From contig JAOTOL010001622.1 of the NCBI GenBank assembly GCA_034440575.1, forward strand, positions 336,001-400,000: 64,000 bases of DNA, written 5' to 3'. Below the pieces are notes generated by a model. That model was not told the origin of the DNA and ran no database searches. It saw only the letters and a program-made list of their open reading frames with translations. The stretch comes from Imbricaverruca yamaguchii (Eukaryota; Arthropoda; Thecostraca; Neoverrucidae). The translations under genes and the position numbers were made by a program. Positions 11,572-23,780 of this stretch are shown piece by piece; within the stretch, counting starts at the first letter, position 1, and the number at the start of each line of letters is the position of its first letter.

Positions 11572-12398
11572 CCCGCGCCGTCCCGGAGGGGACCGTTAAC
11601 GACCCCCATCCCACCCCTCTCAGGTTCTTCACGAATAGGGAAAGAACGGCGCGCGGCAGCGCGCTGAAATATTGCATACCTTTTCCGAAATCAATTTGGC
11701 ATATTGTGTGAAAATTTTGGAGTCTCGTCATCTAGGGTCAACGAGTTAATCAAGGTCAAGTGAGGTCACCTAAAAAAGGTTCAACCAATCGTCACGCTTT
11801 AACGGATGAAGACATTTGACTTTCAGCGTTTGCTTATCTTTATGGATGCAACAAAACGGAGTGGAGGGATTTTTATTTTTATTTTTTGCCTAGTTATTAG
11901 TTTTATGCATTTGCCCATTACAGTTAAAATCGAAAATTATGGCTAAAGTAAACATATTTTATCGCTGCAAGTTGACTTCGAACAACAGTGTTATGTCCGC
12001 TCTACCCATTAGAAAAGGAAAATTAAAGAAAATTTGAAAACCCAACATTTTGACATCTCAAAGCAACTTTGATATTTTGGTCCTCAAAAATCGTATGGTT
12101 GTGGTCTATTTCGCTCTCCCTTTCTTATTCGAAATACATCTTTTTCTTCAAATTTCCCTCCCAAATGAACCCCACAGAGCCACACACATGATGTAAGTCG
12201 TGGAACTCTAGGGTCGCTAGTGACATCACTTTTGTGCGAAAAAATGTTATGGGTGGTGTCTGGCCCTCGTTGAGCGTTTTCCGATGACACCCATTTTGTT
12301 TCCGTGTGACTCTTAGTTTGGAGATTGGAGGGGGTCTCTATCGACCCCTCCCGGGACGGTGTGTAAGGATCTGATAGGAGAGACGGGATCTGACAGGG
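11572..12398 (+). mobile_element. Second TTAA MITE family, complete copy (827 bp)
   Basis: The element is flanked on both sides by TTAA (11568-11571 and 12399-12402), begins CCCGCGCCGTCCCGGAGGGG and ends in ...CTGACAGGG. The left end pairs imperfectly with the inverted right-hand CCTCCCGGGACGG near 12346-12360. CCC ends with TTAA duplication fit piggyBac-like mobilisation. It has no coding sequence. A second copy in the same orientation, missing the first ~170 bp, is at 42910-43561. Homology runs throughout, for example CGTCACGCTTTAACGGATG and GAGCG-TTTCCGATGACAC in both. Confidence 0.78.
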
Positions 12399-12483
12399 TT
12401 AATACTTATCCCAAATCCAAGGTTGTGCAATGTTATTTACTCAAAGGCTCTTCGAATATGCTCTTTTAATTCCACCACCTCAA

Positions 12484-12487
12484 TATA

Positions 12488-12547
<60 letters not shown>

Positions 12548-12562
12548 GAATATGTATGTTTG

Positions 12563-12647
<85 letters not shown>

Positions 12648-12675
12648 ATATATATATATATATATATACATATAT

Positions 12676-12676
<1 letters not shown>
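12484..12676 (+). repeat. (TA)n microsatellite
   Basis: About 190 bp of TA repeat with short interruptions (AATGAATATGTATGTTTG at about 12545). It abuts the terminal repeat of the adjacent LINE and may have expanded from it. Confidence 0.9.
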
Positions 12677-13514
<838 letters not shown>

Positions 13515-13565
13515 TTAACATCACTCTCTGCTGTCTATCTGAAAGCCACAATTTTTGACTCTTTG

Positions 13566-15845
13566 GTCACGATACCCCAGAGGGGCGGGCAGGCCCGTGG
13601 GGCCTCACGCGGGCCAAGTGGCTAGTCCCCTCTGGCCGGGGACCTGGGATCCCTTTCAGGCCGGCCGACTGGGGCCAAGGGTTGGGCGGTGCTGGATCCC
13701 GGTCGAGGTGGTGAGTATCTCTCCCGGCCGAGCGAAGGCGCCGCCTGCCCCGTATAGCTCCTCGGGCGCCTGGCGACCTCCCGTTCGCGGGACCCAGGCG
13801 TCCCCTTAGTAGGGCCATATGCGGTGGGGCGCCAGAGCAGCAGAACACAATCTCACTTTATGGCATCCACAGCTCATCCCCCCTGGTCCCTCTCGTTGAG
13901 ACCAGACAAATAGCTTCTCTGCCCCACGTATACTTTCGAGGTAAGACTAGTTCCCTCGCCTCGCTGTCACCATTTCAGAGACGAGAGGGGTGTGACCAGT
14001 TTGGAAAAATTGTACGCTGCGAAATGTTGACGGATGGCGCCTTGGATGTAGAATTTGCACGGACAGGGGAAGCGTAGAGCGCATTACAAATAGTCTTAGG
14101 TTTTCCATAGCAAAAACGACGGCAATCCATTTCTGCCGACGCCGAAGTAATTGTCCGGACATGACTCTTAAGCTGTACGGACATGACGTTCAGTCAGTTC
14201 AAACGGCTCGTTCTCTTGGAGTGCAGTTTGACCACCGCCTTACATACAGAGATCATATAAAAACGCTCCGTGACAAGTGTTTTAAATCAATGGCCATATT
14301 GAAGTGTGTGTCCCGAATGTCATGCGATGCTGACAGAAAGACTCTGCACCTGCTCTATCGTAATCTCACCCGTTCTAAGCTTGACTATGCATGTTTTATA
14401 TACGACGGAGCGTGTGTCACCACTAAGCGAATGTTGGACCCAGTGCACCACGCTGCGGTGAGAATAGTTACTGGAGCTTTTCGTACATCACCAACGGTCA
14501 GCGCACTAGCAGATGCTCACGAGCCGCCATTGTCCACGAGGCGTGAGATGCTGGGTCTCCGATGCGCCTGCAAAATACAATTTCCGACACACCCAACACA
14601 TTCAGCGGTGTTCTCCCGTGAAGTGCATGCGGTCTTTCGTGACCACGTTAGGAGAGGAACGCCATACTGTGTTAGAATGAGGACGCTCCTGAGGAAAATA
14701 CGACTTCGAATGCAAGGAATTAGGCAGTATCAGCAAATGACTACTCCCCCTTGGGAATTTATCTCTCCTTCCATTGACATCTCCCTCGCTGTCGAGAGTA
14801 AACAAGATATGACAAAAGAGGAGCTACTGTCACGCACAGTAGAGCACATTTCTTCAGTATACCATGGCTACGTCGCCACATGCACAGATGGTTCAAAGAC
14901 AGACACAGGCGTGGGTAGTGCCTTCGTTGGAGGATCCACCACAAGGTGTTTTCCCCTACCGCCACATGCCACGGTCTTCACTGCCGAGTTGATAGTCATC
15001 AGTAAAACCCTATCATACATCGAGGTCGACGACGAGGATATACATATTATTTTGACTAACTCTCTGAGCAGTATTTTAGCCTTGCGCAGTTTTAACCAGC
15101 AACATGTCATTGTACAAGACATTTTATCGCAACTTACTTCGATACATCACATGGGATAACAAGTAACACTTTGCTGGATCCCTGCACATGTCGGAATACG
15201 AGGCAACGAACTGGCCGATCAAGCTGCAAGGCGTGCAGCAGGAGCACCAAGTAGACGCGCGCTTCCACTCCCAGCCAGTGATCACTACCCAATTATCTCA
15301 TGATTTATTCTTAGACTGTGGCAGGACAGATGGGATCAAGTGAAGTCGAACAAATTAAAGCAAATCAAACTACACCTAGCGCTGCGGCCCTCGTCCTTCA
15401 GCAAACTAGAAGGGATGAGGTGGCTATTTGTCGACTTAGAATTGGTCACACGCTAACGACACAGGCATTTATTGTGCGGGGATGAAAGGCCGAAATGTGT
15501 CAGGTGTAATTCCACGCTGACTGTGCACCATGTGCTGGTGGCGTGCCCATCATATATGGAAGAACGTAGGCGTTACTTCGGACATGATGCTAACTCTCTG
15601 AGGCTGAGCGACTTGTTGGGAAATGATCCCGATTTATACAAAACAGAGCAGTTTTCTGCTTCCTGACAGAGATAGGGTTTGAAGTAATATACACGCCTTA
15701 CTAGATGATAATTTGTTTCCCTTGATATGTTCTATTAAGCACTCTCCATATGTGACAATCTGATGTGTGATTAAGCAACCTCGTTATGGGTGCAATATAA
15801 CCCACAGGGGTTGACGCACCCTAAAACCCCAATAATCAATCAATC
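13566..15845 (+). pseudogene. I-clade LINE: RT C-terminus, RNase H and Cys/His motif, decayed
   Basis: From about 14010 the plus strand encodes RT finger/palm residues (RFSIAKTTAIHFCRRR), then LYGHDVQSVQTARSLGVQFD and the thumb region. From 14875 comes an RNase H domain: TDGSKTDTGVGSAF, TAEL, LTNSLSS, WIPAHVGIRGNELADQAA. After it is a zinc-knuckle-like C-x2-C-x7-H-x4-C around 15495-15550. Stops occur at 15157, about 15300 and about 15456, and a frameshift precedes the last segment. The usual RNase H Asp of TDS is Asn here (TNS). The 3' end is AATAATCAATCAATCA at about 15830-15845. GC-rich DNA at 13566-13930 may be the element's 5' UTR, joined by an internal deletion (inference). Confidence 0.85.
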
Positions 15846-15889
15846 ACGAAGGAGAGTCTGAAGTACATGAGTGAAACATGCTAACGCTT

Positions 15890-16605
15890 GGGTTCACATT
15901 GGCAAAAACAGTAGTTTTCAGGATGTGCGTGGTGCAACATACAAAATGGCATGAGCCTTCGGTCATTTGTGTTTATGGCAACTTTCCAGTTGCCTGGCTG
16001 TGCTTCCATTGACCCATCATGAACTTAACCTGACTTTACCTCCGTGACCTAGCATGACCTTAAAACTATATAGCACTACAATGCACGTCAAGCCAGTCAC
16101 TTGCATTGTATTGCCCCCTTTGCCGATTAGGGTTAGTTAGTTATCAGGGCTTTAGAGCGGGAACGAGTAGCCTAGGGGTAAGTTGCTCGTCTCACAATCG
16201 AAAGGTTGTGGGTTCCAGTCTCACCCGTCGCTACTCTTCGCCCGCGACCAATCGGCGTGAGAGATTGGCGACGCTATATGGCTCAACGGTCGATGTGTCG
16301 CAAAAACCAATAACCAACCAACTAGGGCTTTAGGGCACATCGACTACATTGGTCATGTAGCGCCCATTTGCCGATTAGGGGAAGCGCATGAGCGTCGATT
16401 TTTGTGGTCTGGCGCTGCGAACTTGTTTTACTTTGACGGCCTCTAATTCGAAAACGTTCTGCCTATTTTCGTTTTTCCTGTTTTAAACGACGCGCCAGAT
16501 ATTTTTAGGCAGGTACACAAGCAATGACGTATATCGATAAGTAAATCTGGAATTATTTATGAAAACCGGAAACATAGGCAAATCCCCCCCCTTCCAATGC
16601 GAGTG
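15890..16605 (-). mobile_element. TTAA MITE, partial copy C, split by a SINE
   Basis: This is homologous to copy B and in the same orientation. It includes the TTAACCTGACTT-type block near 16025 and the CGATTTTTGTGGTCTGGCGC block near 16400, and ends at TTAA (16606-16609). It is interrupted at about 16146-16370 by a tRNA-derived SINE. The short sequence TTTGCCGATTAGGG appears on both sides of the insertion (about 16119 and 16367), so a local duplication accompanied it. Confidence 0.65.
16156..16323 (+). mobile_element. tRNA-derived SINE (family 1), copy 1
   Basis: The head is tRNA-like: A box TAGCCTAGGGGTAAG and B box GGTTCCAGTCTCACC. Its anticodon arm resembles tRNA-Val (loop CTCACAA). A ~95-bp body (TCGCTACTCTTCGCCCGCGA onward) ends in AACCAATAACCAACC-type repeats. 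Target-site duplication AGGGCTTTAG flanks it at 16146-16155 and 16324-16333. Confidence 0.88.
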
Positions 16606-16619
16606 TTAAACCACAGACC

Positions 16620-17042
16620 ACCACCACCGTCTTCATGCCACACGCCACCGCCACCGTCCTTATTTATGCCACATACAGCCAACATCAGCGCACAATTTAC
16701 ATTTCAGATATAGTGTCCACTATTCATATTTTACACTTGTCATATTCATGACAGGAAATGAATCCGCTATTAGCAAGTGAATCTACCTATAAGGAGCCGA
16801 TGAAATGATAAGCGCTGTACTGAAAATGGTGGGGCCAAATGGCATACATCATGCGTCAGATGGAAAAGTGTTGCAGGAAAAGACGGCCGGGATGCCGAAA
16901 AAGAGGCTGAGCAATGTGCAACCGCAATTATTTTTGAGAACAAAAATACTTGCACACCTGCCGTTATATCTGAATCGTTCTCACTAGCCGTATTTAGATC
17001 CGAATCGACACAGGTCAGGCGGCCGCCCGCCCAGCTCGGCAC
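16620..17042. other. Anonymous stretch between SINE insertions
   Basis: Contains a CCACCACCGTC/CCACCGCCACCGTC-rich 40-bp patch (16618-16660). No exon or RNA gene recognised. Confidence 0.4.
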
Positions 17043-17057
17043 GCCGCGTCGATCTCG

Positions 17058-17225
17058 GGGACGAGTAGCCCAGGGGTAAGTTGCTCGTCTCACAATCGAA
17101 AGGATGTGAGTTCGAGTCTCACCTGTCGCTACTCTTCGCCCGCGACCAATCGGCGTGAGAGATTGGCGACGCTACATGACTCAACGGTCGACGTGTCGTA
17201 AAACCAATAACCAACCAACCAACCA
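17058..17225 (+). mobile_element. tRNA-derived SINE (family 1), copy 2
   Basis: Full-length copy of the same family with intact A box (TAGCCCAGGGGTAAG) and B box (GTTCGAGTCTCACC). It ends in CCAACCAACCAACC. A perfect 15-bp target-site duplication, GCCGCGTCGATCTCG, flanks it at 17043-17057 and 17226-17240, which implies a recent insertion. Confidence 0.92.
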
Positions 17226-17240
17226 GCCGCGTCGATCTCG

Positions 17241-17575
17241 ATCCAGCAGCGGCGGCGGCGGCCAGCTGTGTGAGTGAGCGGCGTCACCTGCCGGTGCGCC
17301 CACGCGCCGTCCGCCGGCCGCCGCCGCCGCTACATAGGCCGAGGCCGCCGCCGGCGCCCGCTCACAGCGCGGCTCGAGAGGCGGCCGGGTGGCGCGAGGC
17401 GGCGCCAGTTCGAGTCGCAGTCGAGACGCTGCGCGCCGCGTGGCTGGACGCACTCGGCGTGTGCCGCGTCCGCAGACAGTGTGAGTACTGGCCTGGGCAC
17501 GTGCACGGCAGGCGTGGCTTGAGTGCGACGAGGTGTGCTGTGCGAGTCCCGGTCTGCAGGTAAATCCTCCCAGCG
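17241..17575 (+). promoter_or_regulatory. CpG-rich candidate promoter and first exon
   Basis: A ~335-bp GC- and CpG-rich island stands out sharply from AT-rich surroundings. It contains GGCGGCGGCGGC and CGCCGCCGCCGC tracts and an arthropod-like initiator context (CCAGTTCGAGTCGCAGTCGA, about 17406-17425). Two good splice donors follow on the plus strand: CAGT|GTGAGTACT near 17480 and CTGCAG|GTAAAT near 17561. All frames are open because of base composition, so coding status is unclear; a 5'-untranslated exon is the simplest reading. I cannot tell which gene it would serve. Confidence 0.4.
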
Positions 17576-18000
17576 GGGCAGAATTATCTGCCTCTCACTG
17601 TCAAGTAAGAGGCAAATGATTCTGATTTGAATTGGCTGTCGAATTGACACCCACACTCACGTTTGTCGTGAACTATATTAAAAATGCGGACAATGGTATG
17701 ATGAAGCACACTCCAGGGATTTTAGAGCTGCTAAAAACATTTTTAGCCGTAGGTCTTTTGGTTGGCCTTCCAGGTCAGGTAAAGTAGGATAATGTCGGGA
17801 TGTAGTCCGTCATCCAATTTCAGCTAAGGACTTAGTTTGGTACACCGGTACATGTCAAGGTGAAGTTCATCGAGCAGGTGAAGGTCAAGACTCTGGAAAT
17901 ATGTGATGAGCTCTTTTAAAACTCCCGAGGTGTCTTACAAAGCTGATTGTGCTCTTGAAAATGTAACGAGTGTCACCAAGGCCAAATGGGTTTCTCTTTT
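17576..18000. other. Anonymous stretch
   Basis: No recognisable exon. The right half grades into the degenerate minisatellite that follows. Confidence 0.4.
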
Positions 18001-18520
18001 TAAGAAGCTTTACGTGTTTTTGAGCGATGTTTCTCGGCGCGATGTTTTTCAGCACTGGCAGCAACATTCTTGAGGTCCGATGCAATTCCTTTTGAAATCC
18101 CAGCATGATTTTTTGGGGACCCAACACGTTTTGAAGAACCCAACGGAATTGTAAGACCCAGTGAGATCTTTGGGGGCCCAAACGCGAATTTTCTATCTCT
18201 CTGAATTTCTATTCGCACTATTCTGGACCCAGGTGTGGTTTGTTGGATCTCCAGGTCGATTGTTCGCCCCTGGCGCGATATTTTTGGATACCTGCGCGAC
18301 TTTCGTGACCCCACCACGAGTTTGCGGGACCGGAAGCATTTTGGGGGATCCTACGCGCTTATTGTGGCATTTGGCCCAATTCGTGAGGAGCGGTGTGGTT
18401 TTTCTTCCGGTTCCGGTGCAATTTGTGGATCCACGGCACGATTCAGGGGCCTAATGTGATCTTTGGAGCCCCGGTATAATTTGTTCGAGCCCCAGCGTGA
18501 TTCTGTTGTGGCCATCACCT
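18001..18520 (+). repeat. Degenerate ~30-bp minisatellite, copy 1
   Basis: Loosely periodic units built around a C-rich segment (CCCCAG), then GCGCGATTT, then TTGGGG, such as CCTGGCGCGATATTTTTGGA and CCCCAGCGTGATTCTG. Identity between units is low but the spacing of about 28-31 bp persists. A related block lies at 23190-23780. Confidence 0.55.
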
Positions 18521-20004
18521 GTCAGGAGAAGAGTGGTTCAATTTCCCCTCCTGCCCTCCCCCCTTGCCTCCCGTGAGATACGCCACTGCCTGTTCTATTC
18601 GACTTATGTACTATTGAAGGTCAGTTGCCCTGTAGAATGGTTGGTACTTTCTGCCACAGATACTCACACATGAACACAATTCTGTGAATGACTTCGGATT
18701 GAGTATATTGTAAAAAGTTGAGTATGAGTATGCTATAAAAATATACAGCACACTCACCCTGCCAAGGTGAAAACATCTAGCCTATCTAGAACACAAATGT
18801 TGTCAGCAATGCATCCTACTCATAACCATTTGGACAAATGATTGTGCTAAAAATACTTAGCTTTTCTTCTAAGAAAGGAATCGATTTTAATTGTTAAATA
18901 ATTGGCAACCAAAAGAAGAACATTAATTCATCCAATGGGTACACATATTCCACTCTCCCATGATGAATTCTCTATGACATTTTCGTTTTAGCCAAATATA
19001 AAACACTTCGATTTAGTCGAACATTACTAATTTAAACTTGATCAGGAGACATTTCCAACTTTGCTTGCTTGCAACAATTGTGTTTCCTAATGATCAAAGA
19101 AATGTTCAGCCCTCCTACGCACGACAAATCCAATGCCACTTTTTGTTACCTGGATATAAGCTCAAAACATGGATGGGTTCTGAAAACGTTGCAATCTATG
19201 CTCGCTGTTACCACTAGTACTATGCAAATGCTCCATACATGGTTAATGGAACATAATTAATCTCATTTTCTGCGCCCTTAATAAAAGTAATCATATCAAG
19301 CACAACGGAAATGAACAAAATATATCGCCAGCTAGAACGTGTTCAGTGTGAACTGCAAATCGTCAATTATCAATAAGGTCGTGACAAAACATCTTGCGCG
19401 GATAGTTTGTTTCCCAAAGAGAGTGTCCATGGTTAATCTTGTCATGGGTCCGTGCCACCATGCTGCAAGCCTCTCGGCGTAGCGAGTTCAGACCCGGCGA
19501 TCCTCTTGTCGATCTCTGCATCGATGTCGTGGTGAACTTCACTGAGTGGCTGTTAAGATTGGCCTCATTAAACTTACATCTCGATATCCCGCACCTGGCA
19601 TTGCCACGCTCAACTTGTTTGCCACCGTGATTAGGTTCATGTTGTTCTTCCTCCTTCCGTCTTTTGTCAGTCCCAATGTTTGTCACCTACGGTTGCCTGC
19701 TTCAAAGTCAGCCTCTGCCCACCTTTTATCTTTGGCCTGCTTCGAACTGTACAACTGTAACTAGACTGTCCACGACAATACCTCGCAAGTTACCATCCCT
19801 CCAAGTCGTAATCACCCTGCTGAAGCTCTACAGGAATTCAAGGGTGCATGGCCACAAAGCTTGTCAGCTAGCAGTTTAGGTAACAGGAGAGCACGATGGT
19901 TACAACTTTGTACTCATCACCACTGTGTTTTTGTGCTACGAAAGGGAAGTTTTAAGATTAATTGCAAACAGTGACAGATGACTGGGCAGATTCGGTAAGT
20001 ATAA
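18521..20004. other. Anonymous AT-rich stretch
   Basis: No conserved exon seen. A minus-strand open frame of 107 codons at 19686-19363 is not recognisable. No tandem repeats of note. Confidence 0.4.
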
Positions 20005-21010
20005 CACTCGCACGTCCGGCGGTCCGCGCAAACTTCGCTGGTACGGGGGGCAGATGTCTGCCCCCGCACGATCTCTAGAACTTTGTTAGATAACGACAAA
20101 GAGAAAACGGCGTTGGATAGCTGGTGGCAGGCTCTATCGAAAGTGTTTCGGTCATTTTTTCGTTCAGGTCAATATTCAGGCCACTGGGTCATCATAGGTC
20201 AAATTCGACCAGATCGCGTGGGACTCTCAGGTATTGGCACATATCTCAGGACCTGTAACAGATAGAAACACACGGCGCAAGCTATTCGACATTCCATTGA
20301 AATGTGCTATCGACAATGGGCAGTATGATTTAAGTTCAGGTCAACCGAAACTATGACCTCAGGTCAAGGTCATGAAGTAGCCTAGGGAGGACATGCAATG
20401 TATCAATCGACACGTCTTGGCGATACAAGTACAATGACGGTAATTTCGTAATTTCAGCCTTCTAGCTCAATGCATTGCGATATAATGCGCAGAAATGTGT
20501 TAGTGATCTCAGGTGACCTCAGATGACCTTGGTGAGGTCACTGAGCAAAAATGTCAGCGGTAGCATTGAGCATAGCTTCCAACTACACGCCACAACCGTT
20601 GTGAGATCATTCCGAGAGCAAATATGTAACCAGGAAACATTTGCATATTTTACCATTGTCATGAAATTGGGAAGCCATGGCCGCGACCTGACCTTAGGTC
20701 AATGTTACGAAATCCCGATATATATATTGTGGTCCCTGATGAGATCATGACGTGTCATAAGTTTTAAATAAATCGCCCAATTATTGTGGGAGTTATGCCA
20801 CCTAGAACTCCGTGGGATGTTGGGTCACTTCGCCTGACCTGGTGACTTGACCTGAGATGACCCAGGGTTAAAAATGTATAAGGATATGCGGATAAGACCA
20901 ATGAGCAGCCACGCCAGGTTTGGCATTGCTAACCCGATTAGTATGGCGGCAAATTAGGAAAAACCACAGTGGGGGGCGCAGATATCTGCCCCCCGGACAT
21001 GCGCGTGATA
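20005..21010. mobile_element. MITE-like element with palindromic subterminal motifs (~1 kb)
   Basis: The ends are inverted (CACTCGCACGTCCGG at the left, CCGGACATGCGCGTG at the right). Near each end is a G/C hairpin: GGGGGCAGATGTCTGCCCCC at about 20046 and GGGGGCGCAGATATCTGCCC at about 20971. The interior has no coding capacity and is dense in AGGTCA/TGACCT motifs, for example in 20160-20215, 20335-20375 and 20505-20545. Classified by structure only. Confidence 0.55.
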
Positions 21011-21192
21011 AGAATGAATGTTGCGAAAACTACCCAAGACAATTAATTGTACCTATTACCTTATTCTTAGTGCAATGTGCATGTTATCGGAGAAGGACAT
21101 TCACACAATATGTGTCTGGCTCTTTCCTAGTCCAAAAGCGATGCTTGGAATTAAATTTTGAGAACAAGGTGTGAGTTGCCATGATTAGGCGG

Positions 21193-21462
21193 AAATGGTA
21201 ACGGCAGACTGGTAGCGGCAGACTTGGTAGCGGTAGGTTTGGTAGCAGTAGACATTGTAGCGGTATACTTGGTAGCGGTAGACTTGGTAGCGATAGACTT
21301 GGTAGCGGTAGACTTGGTAGCGGTAGACTTGGTAGCGGTAGGGTTGGTGGCAGTAAACCTGGTAGCGGTAGACTTGGTAGCGGTAGGGTTGGTAGCGGTA
21401 GACTTGGTAGCGGTAGACTTGGTAGCGGTAGGCTTGGAAGTGGTTGGCTTGGTAGCGTCATT
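21193..21462 (+). repeat. 15-bp minisatellite (GGTAGCGGTAGACTT)n
   Basis: About 18 units with point variants. Because 15 is a multiple of three, it gives artificial open frames (Val-Ala-Val-Asp-Leu on plus, Leu-Pro-Ser-Leu-Pro on minus). Confidence 0.95.
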
Positions 21463-21470
21463 CGCTACGT

Positions 21471-23189
21471 GATTTAAAATGACCTAGCATGCATTACTAA
21501 TATAGGCACATTGATATGTGCTTCCGATAAAAGCAATATCAAACCATGCCGGTGCCTACTTAAGAGTGCTCTGCATGAATGAATATGGAAAATTGCTACC
21601 TGACATATCCCCCACATGTCTATACACTGCTGCGTACCATAGTTCGTGAGTACGTAGCTTTCTTGGCCTCCGGCTGTCGCTCATACTCCCGGGCGCATTT
21701 ATTGACGCGCGTTTGACGGTGTAGGAGGTGAACATTTTGGATTGCCCTTCTCATATTATTGTGTATGTAAGGTGAATACACCGCGGAGTTATCTCTCATG
21801 ATTCGCCCAGCAACACTGACAAGCTTAGTATCTTTGGAAATACGCGCACCCATAAGGCTTTTTGCATTAACTGTAATGTGAAGCATGGAAGCACCAGTAG
21901 CCTGAATCTTATCGTTAATTGAGTAACAAAAGAAACAATCGAGTACATACATATCGAAATAAATCGGTGAGAGGCTCTTGGCTCTCACTAGGAGGACTGG
22001 CTTCCACCTCGTTCACGCAAGGGAGGAGCTCCGTACACCAGAGCCTCGTAGGCTCCGCTTCCAGTGCTTTCAACCACACACCCGTGGACATGGCTTTTAG
22101 AAAACACTGTGGCCACAATTGAACTTGCCCTCATTTATGAAGGAAAGGTGCTTCTTCATCCCATCATCATACATCTCGCAAATGCACTGATAGGCATCCA
22201 GGTCAATAACATAGACATCAAATTAACGAAATTTTCAACTTCTCTGCACAAACCGAACACCCGAAGCGCGGACGAAAAACTAACAGCGAAGCAGGAGTAG
22301 AATTGGAGGCCGAGACAAAGTTACGGGGCCGGGGAACGGCCTGGAAACTGCACGGGTTGCGGGACCGTGCAAAGGACTGATGAACGGAACCGGGTTATGT
22401 ACATCTGCTGTGATGCCTCTCATCTGTGTCCAGTGCAAGGCCATGGTGGAGTATCATGCAGTCTCTGCGATGGCCTCGATGATTGTTCCCCACGCGGCTG
22501 TGGGGAAAAATGATCAAAACCCGCAAGACAGGCAGATGTTGATGAAGTGTAATTTTCACGGAATGTTGCACACTCATCTGATCGCGGTGGGTCAAATTTG
22601 TTGTACACAAAGCTGAAATTCAATGGAAATGCTTCGATGTGTGTTTTGGGCTAAGCTCAGTGATCACATACGTTTTCTCAATGTTATGCTCCAATGCTCA
22701 TGCATTTTTGCAGGGCATACCAGTACACTATGTGCACGACAGGAGTTTCATTTTTTCGCAGGAAACATGGGGACCCAAATAATTTTTTAGATGCCCTTGT
22801 AGTAAAATGACGCACACAAGCAACAAGTATGCTTATCGGTGCGTTGCAAATGAGTTAAGTACACACGATCTCGCCTATGGTGCGACAGTTGTGCCAGTAA
22901 TTCGCCGAATAGCAGCGATAATATTTCCTCATACAACCACAATCCGGGTCTGCATGAACTTGCAATGTGTAGTAGCTGTCGAAATTGCCTTAAGCATTAC
23001 ATCACATGCCACTGATGGCCCAAGAGAGCCTGGGACCTTTCGATGGGCTCGGATGGAGCGCATCCACCGTCGGCTGGTGGATTTTGCTGCAATAAAGGCA
23101 GCTTCGGATGTGTGCTGAAGGAGATTATGGATAATTGCAAGGCAAACGAATGCAAGGGAAATTTTTGATACCCCGGCCATAATTTTTGT
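21471..23189. other. Anonymous stretch with a few unassigned open frames
   Basis: A minus-strand 122-codon frame at 21988-21620 is not low complexity but is unrecognised. A plus-strand frame near 22370-22520 is cysteine rich (ICCDASHLCP, SCSLCDGLDDC). Neither has splice or family support. Confidence 0.3.
22929..23180 (-). CDS. Small open frame with signal-peptide-like N-terminus (unrecognised)
   Basis: 83 codons from a true ATG at 23180. Residues 1 to about 27 look like a signal peptide: a charged start, hydrophobic ISLAFVCLAIIHNLL, then small residues TSEA. The rest contains dibasic SRR and RAHRK sites and the segment VPGSLGP. I do not recognise a family. There is no evidence of expression, and the frame borders a degenerate minisatellite, so chance or a transposon origin is quite possible. 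Confidence 0.2.
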   Translation of the reverse strand: MAGVSKISLAFVCLAIIHNLLQHTSEAAFIAAKSTSRRWMRSIRAHRKVPGSLGPSVACDVMLKAISTATTHCKFMQTRIVVV

Positions 23190-23780
23190 GAATACTGACG
23201 GGAATTTTTGGTTTAGAGCGCGATATTTGTGGGCTCGGCGCGAGTTCGCAGATCACGTTGTACTAAGTTGGACTCCAGCGCTGTTGTGGCGGACCCCGGC
23301 GCGAATTTTCGGGTGTTGCGCAGTTTTCTTGTGCCCGTTGTCTTCATTTAGAGTCTCTAGGCAAATTCTGAGGCCCCGATGCAATTTTATGGAGCCCAGA
23401 GCGATTTTTTTTGGAGCCCACCAGTTCAGGAGTGAGGATTTACCTTTTTAGTTACCACTGCAACTGCTATCACTGCTCAACTAGCTTTTTTCTACCGACA
23501 GCGCCCTTCAGAGTAGAAAGGCATTTCGAAGAACTTTCTTTCGGGACCTGTTCGAAATTTCCACAGCTCGCATCAATTTGATGAAATCTCGTTGTGATGG
23601 TTTGGTGCAGTTCTTTTTTGTAAGTCCCCTGCGCGATGTGATCGAGCCTCGGGACGATTATTCGGGCTCCTGGAACATTTTTTTTCGATGCCCAACGCTT
23701 CTTTTCCGGGTGCTCGACGCTGTATTTTTGGGCAGGAGGGAGGGTGGCTTTGACCCAATTTTTGTGGCCGCAAAGTGACA
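23190..23780 (+). repeat. Degenerate ~30-bp minisatellite, copy 2
   Basis: The same style of unit as at 18001-18520: CCCCGGCGCGAATTTTCGGG, CCCCGATGCAATTTTATGGA and GCCCAGAGCGATTTTTTTTG at about 30-bp spacing. It is interrupted near 23440-23620 by non-repetitive sequence. Confidence 0.5.

Noticed and set aside
13947..14184. Minus-strand coding at the start of the I-clade element, implying a twin-priming inversion
   Set aside because: The plus strand reads in frame through this region (RFSIAKTTAIHFCRRR), so no inversion is needed.
16156..17225. Functional tRNA-Val genes
   Set aside because: The tRNA-like heads have non-pairing acceptor stems, share a conserved non-tRNA body and are flanked by target-site duplications, so they are SINEs.
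21084..21472. VAVDL and LPSLP repeat frames
   Set aside because: They come from a 15-bp minisatellite; no gene features.
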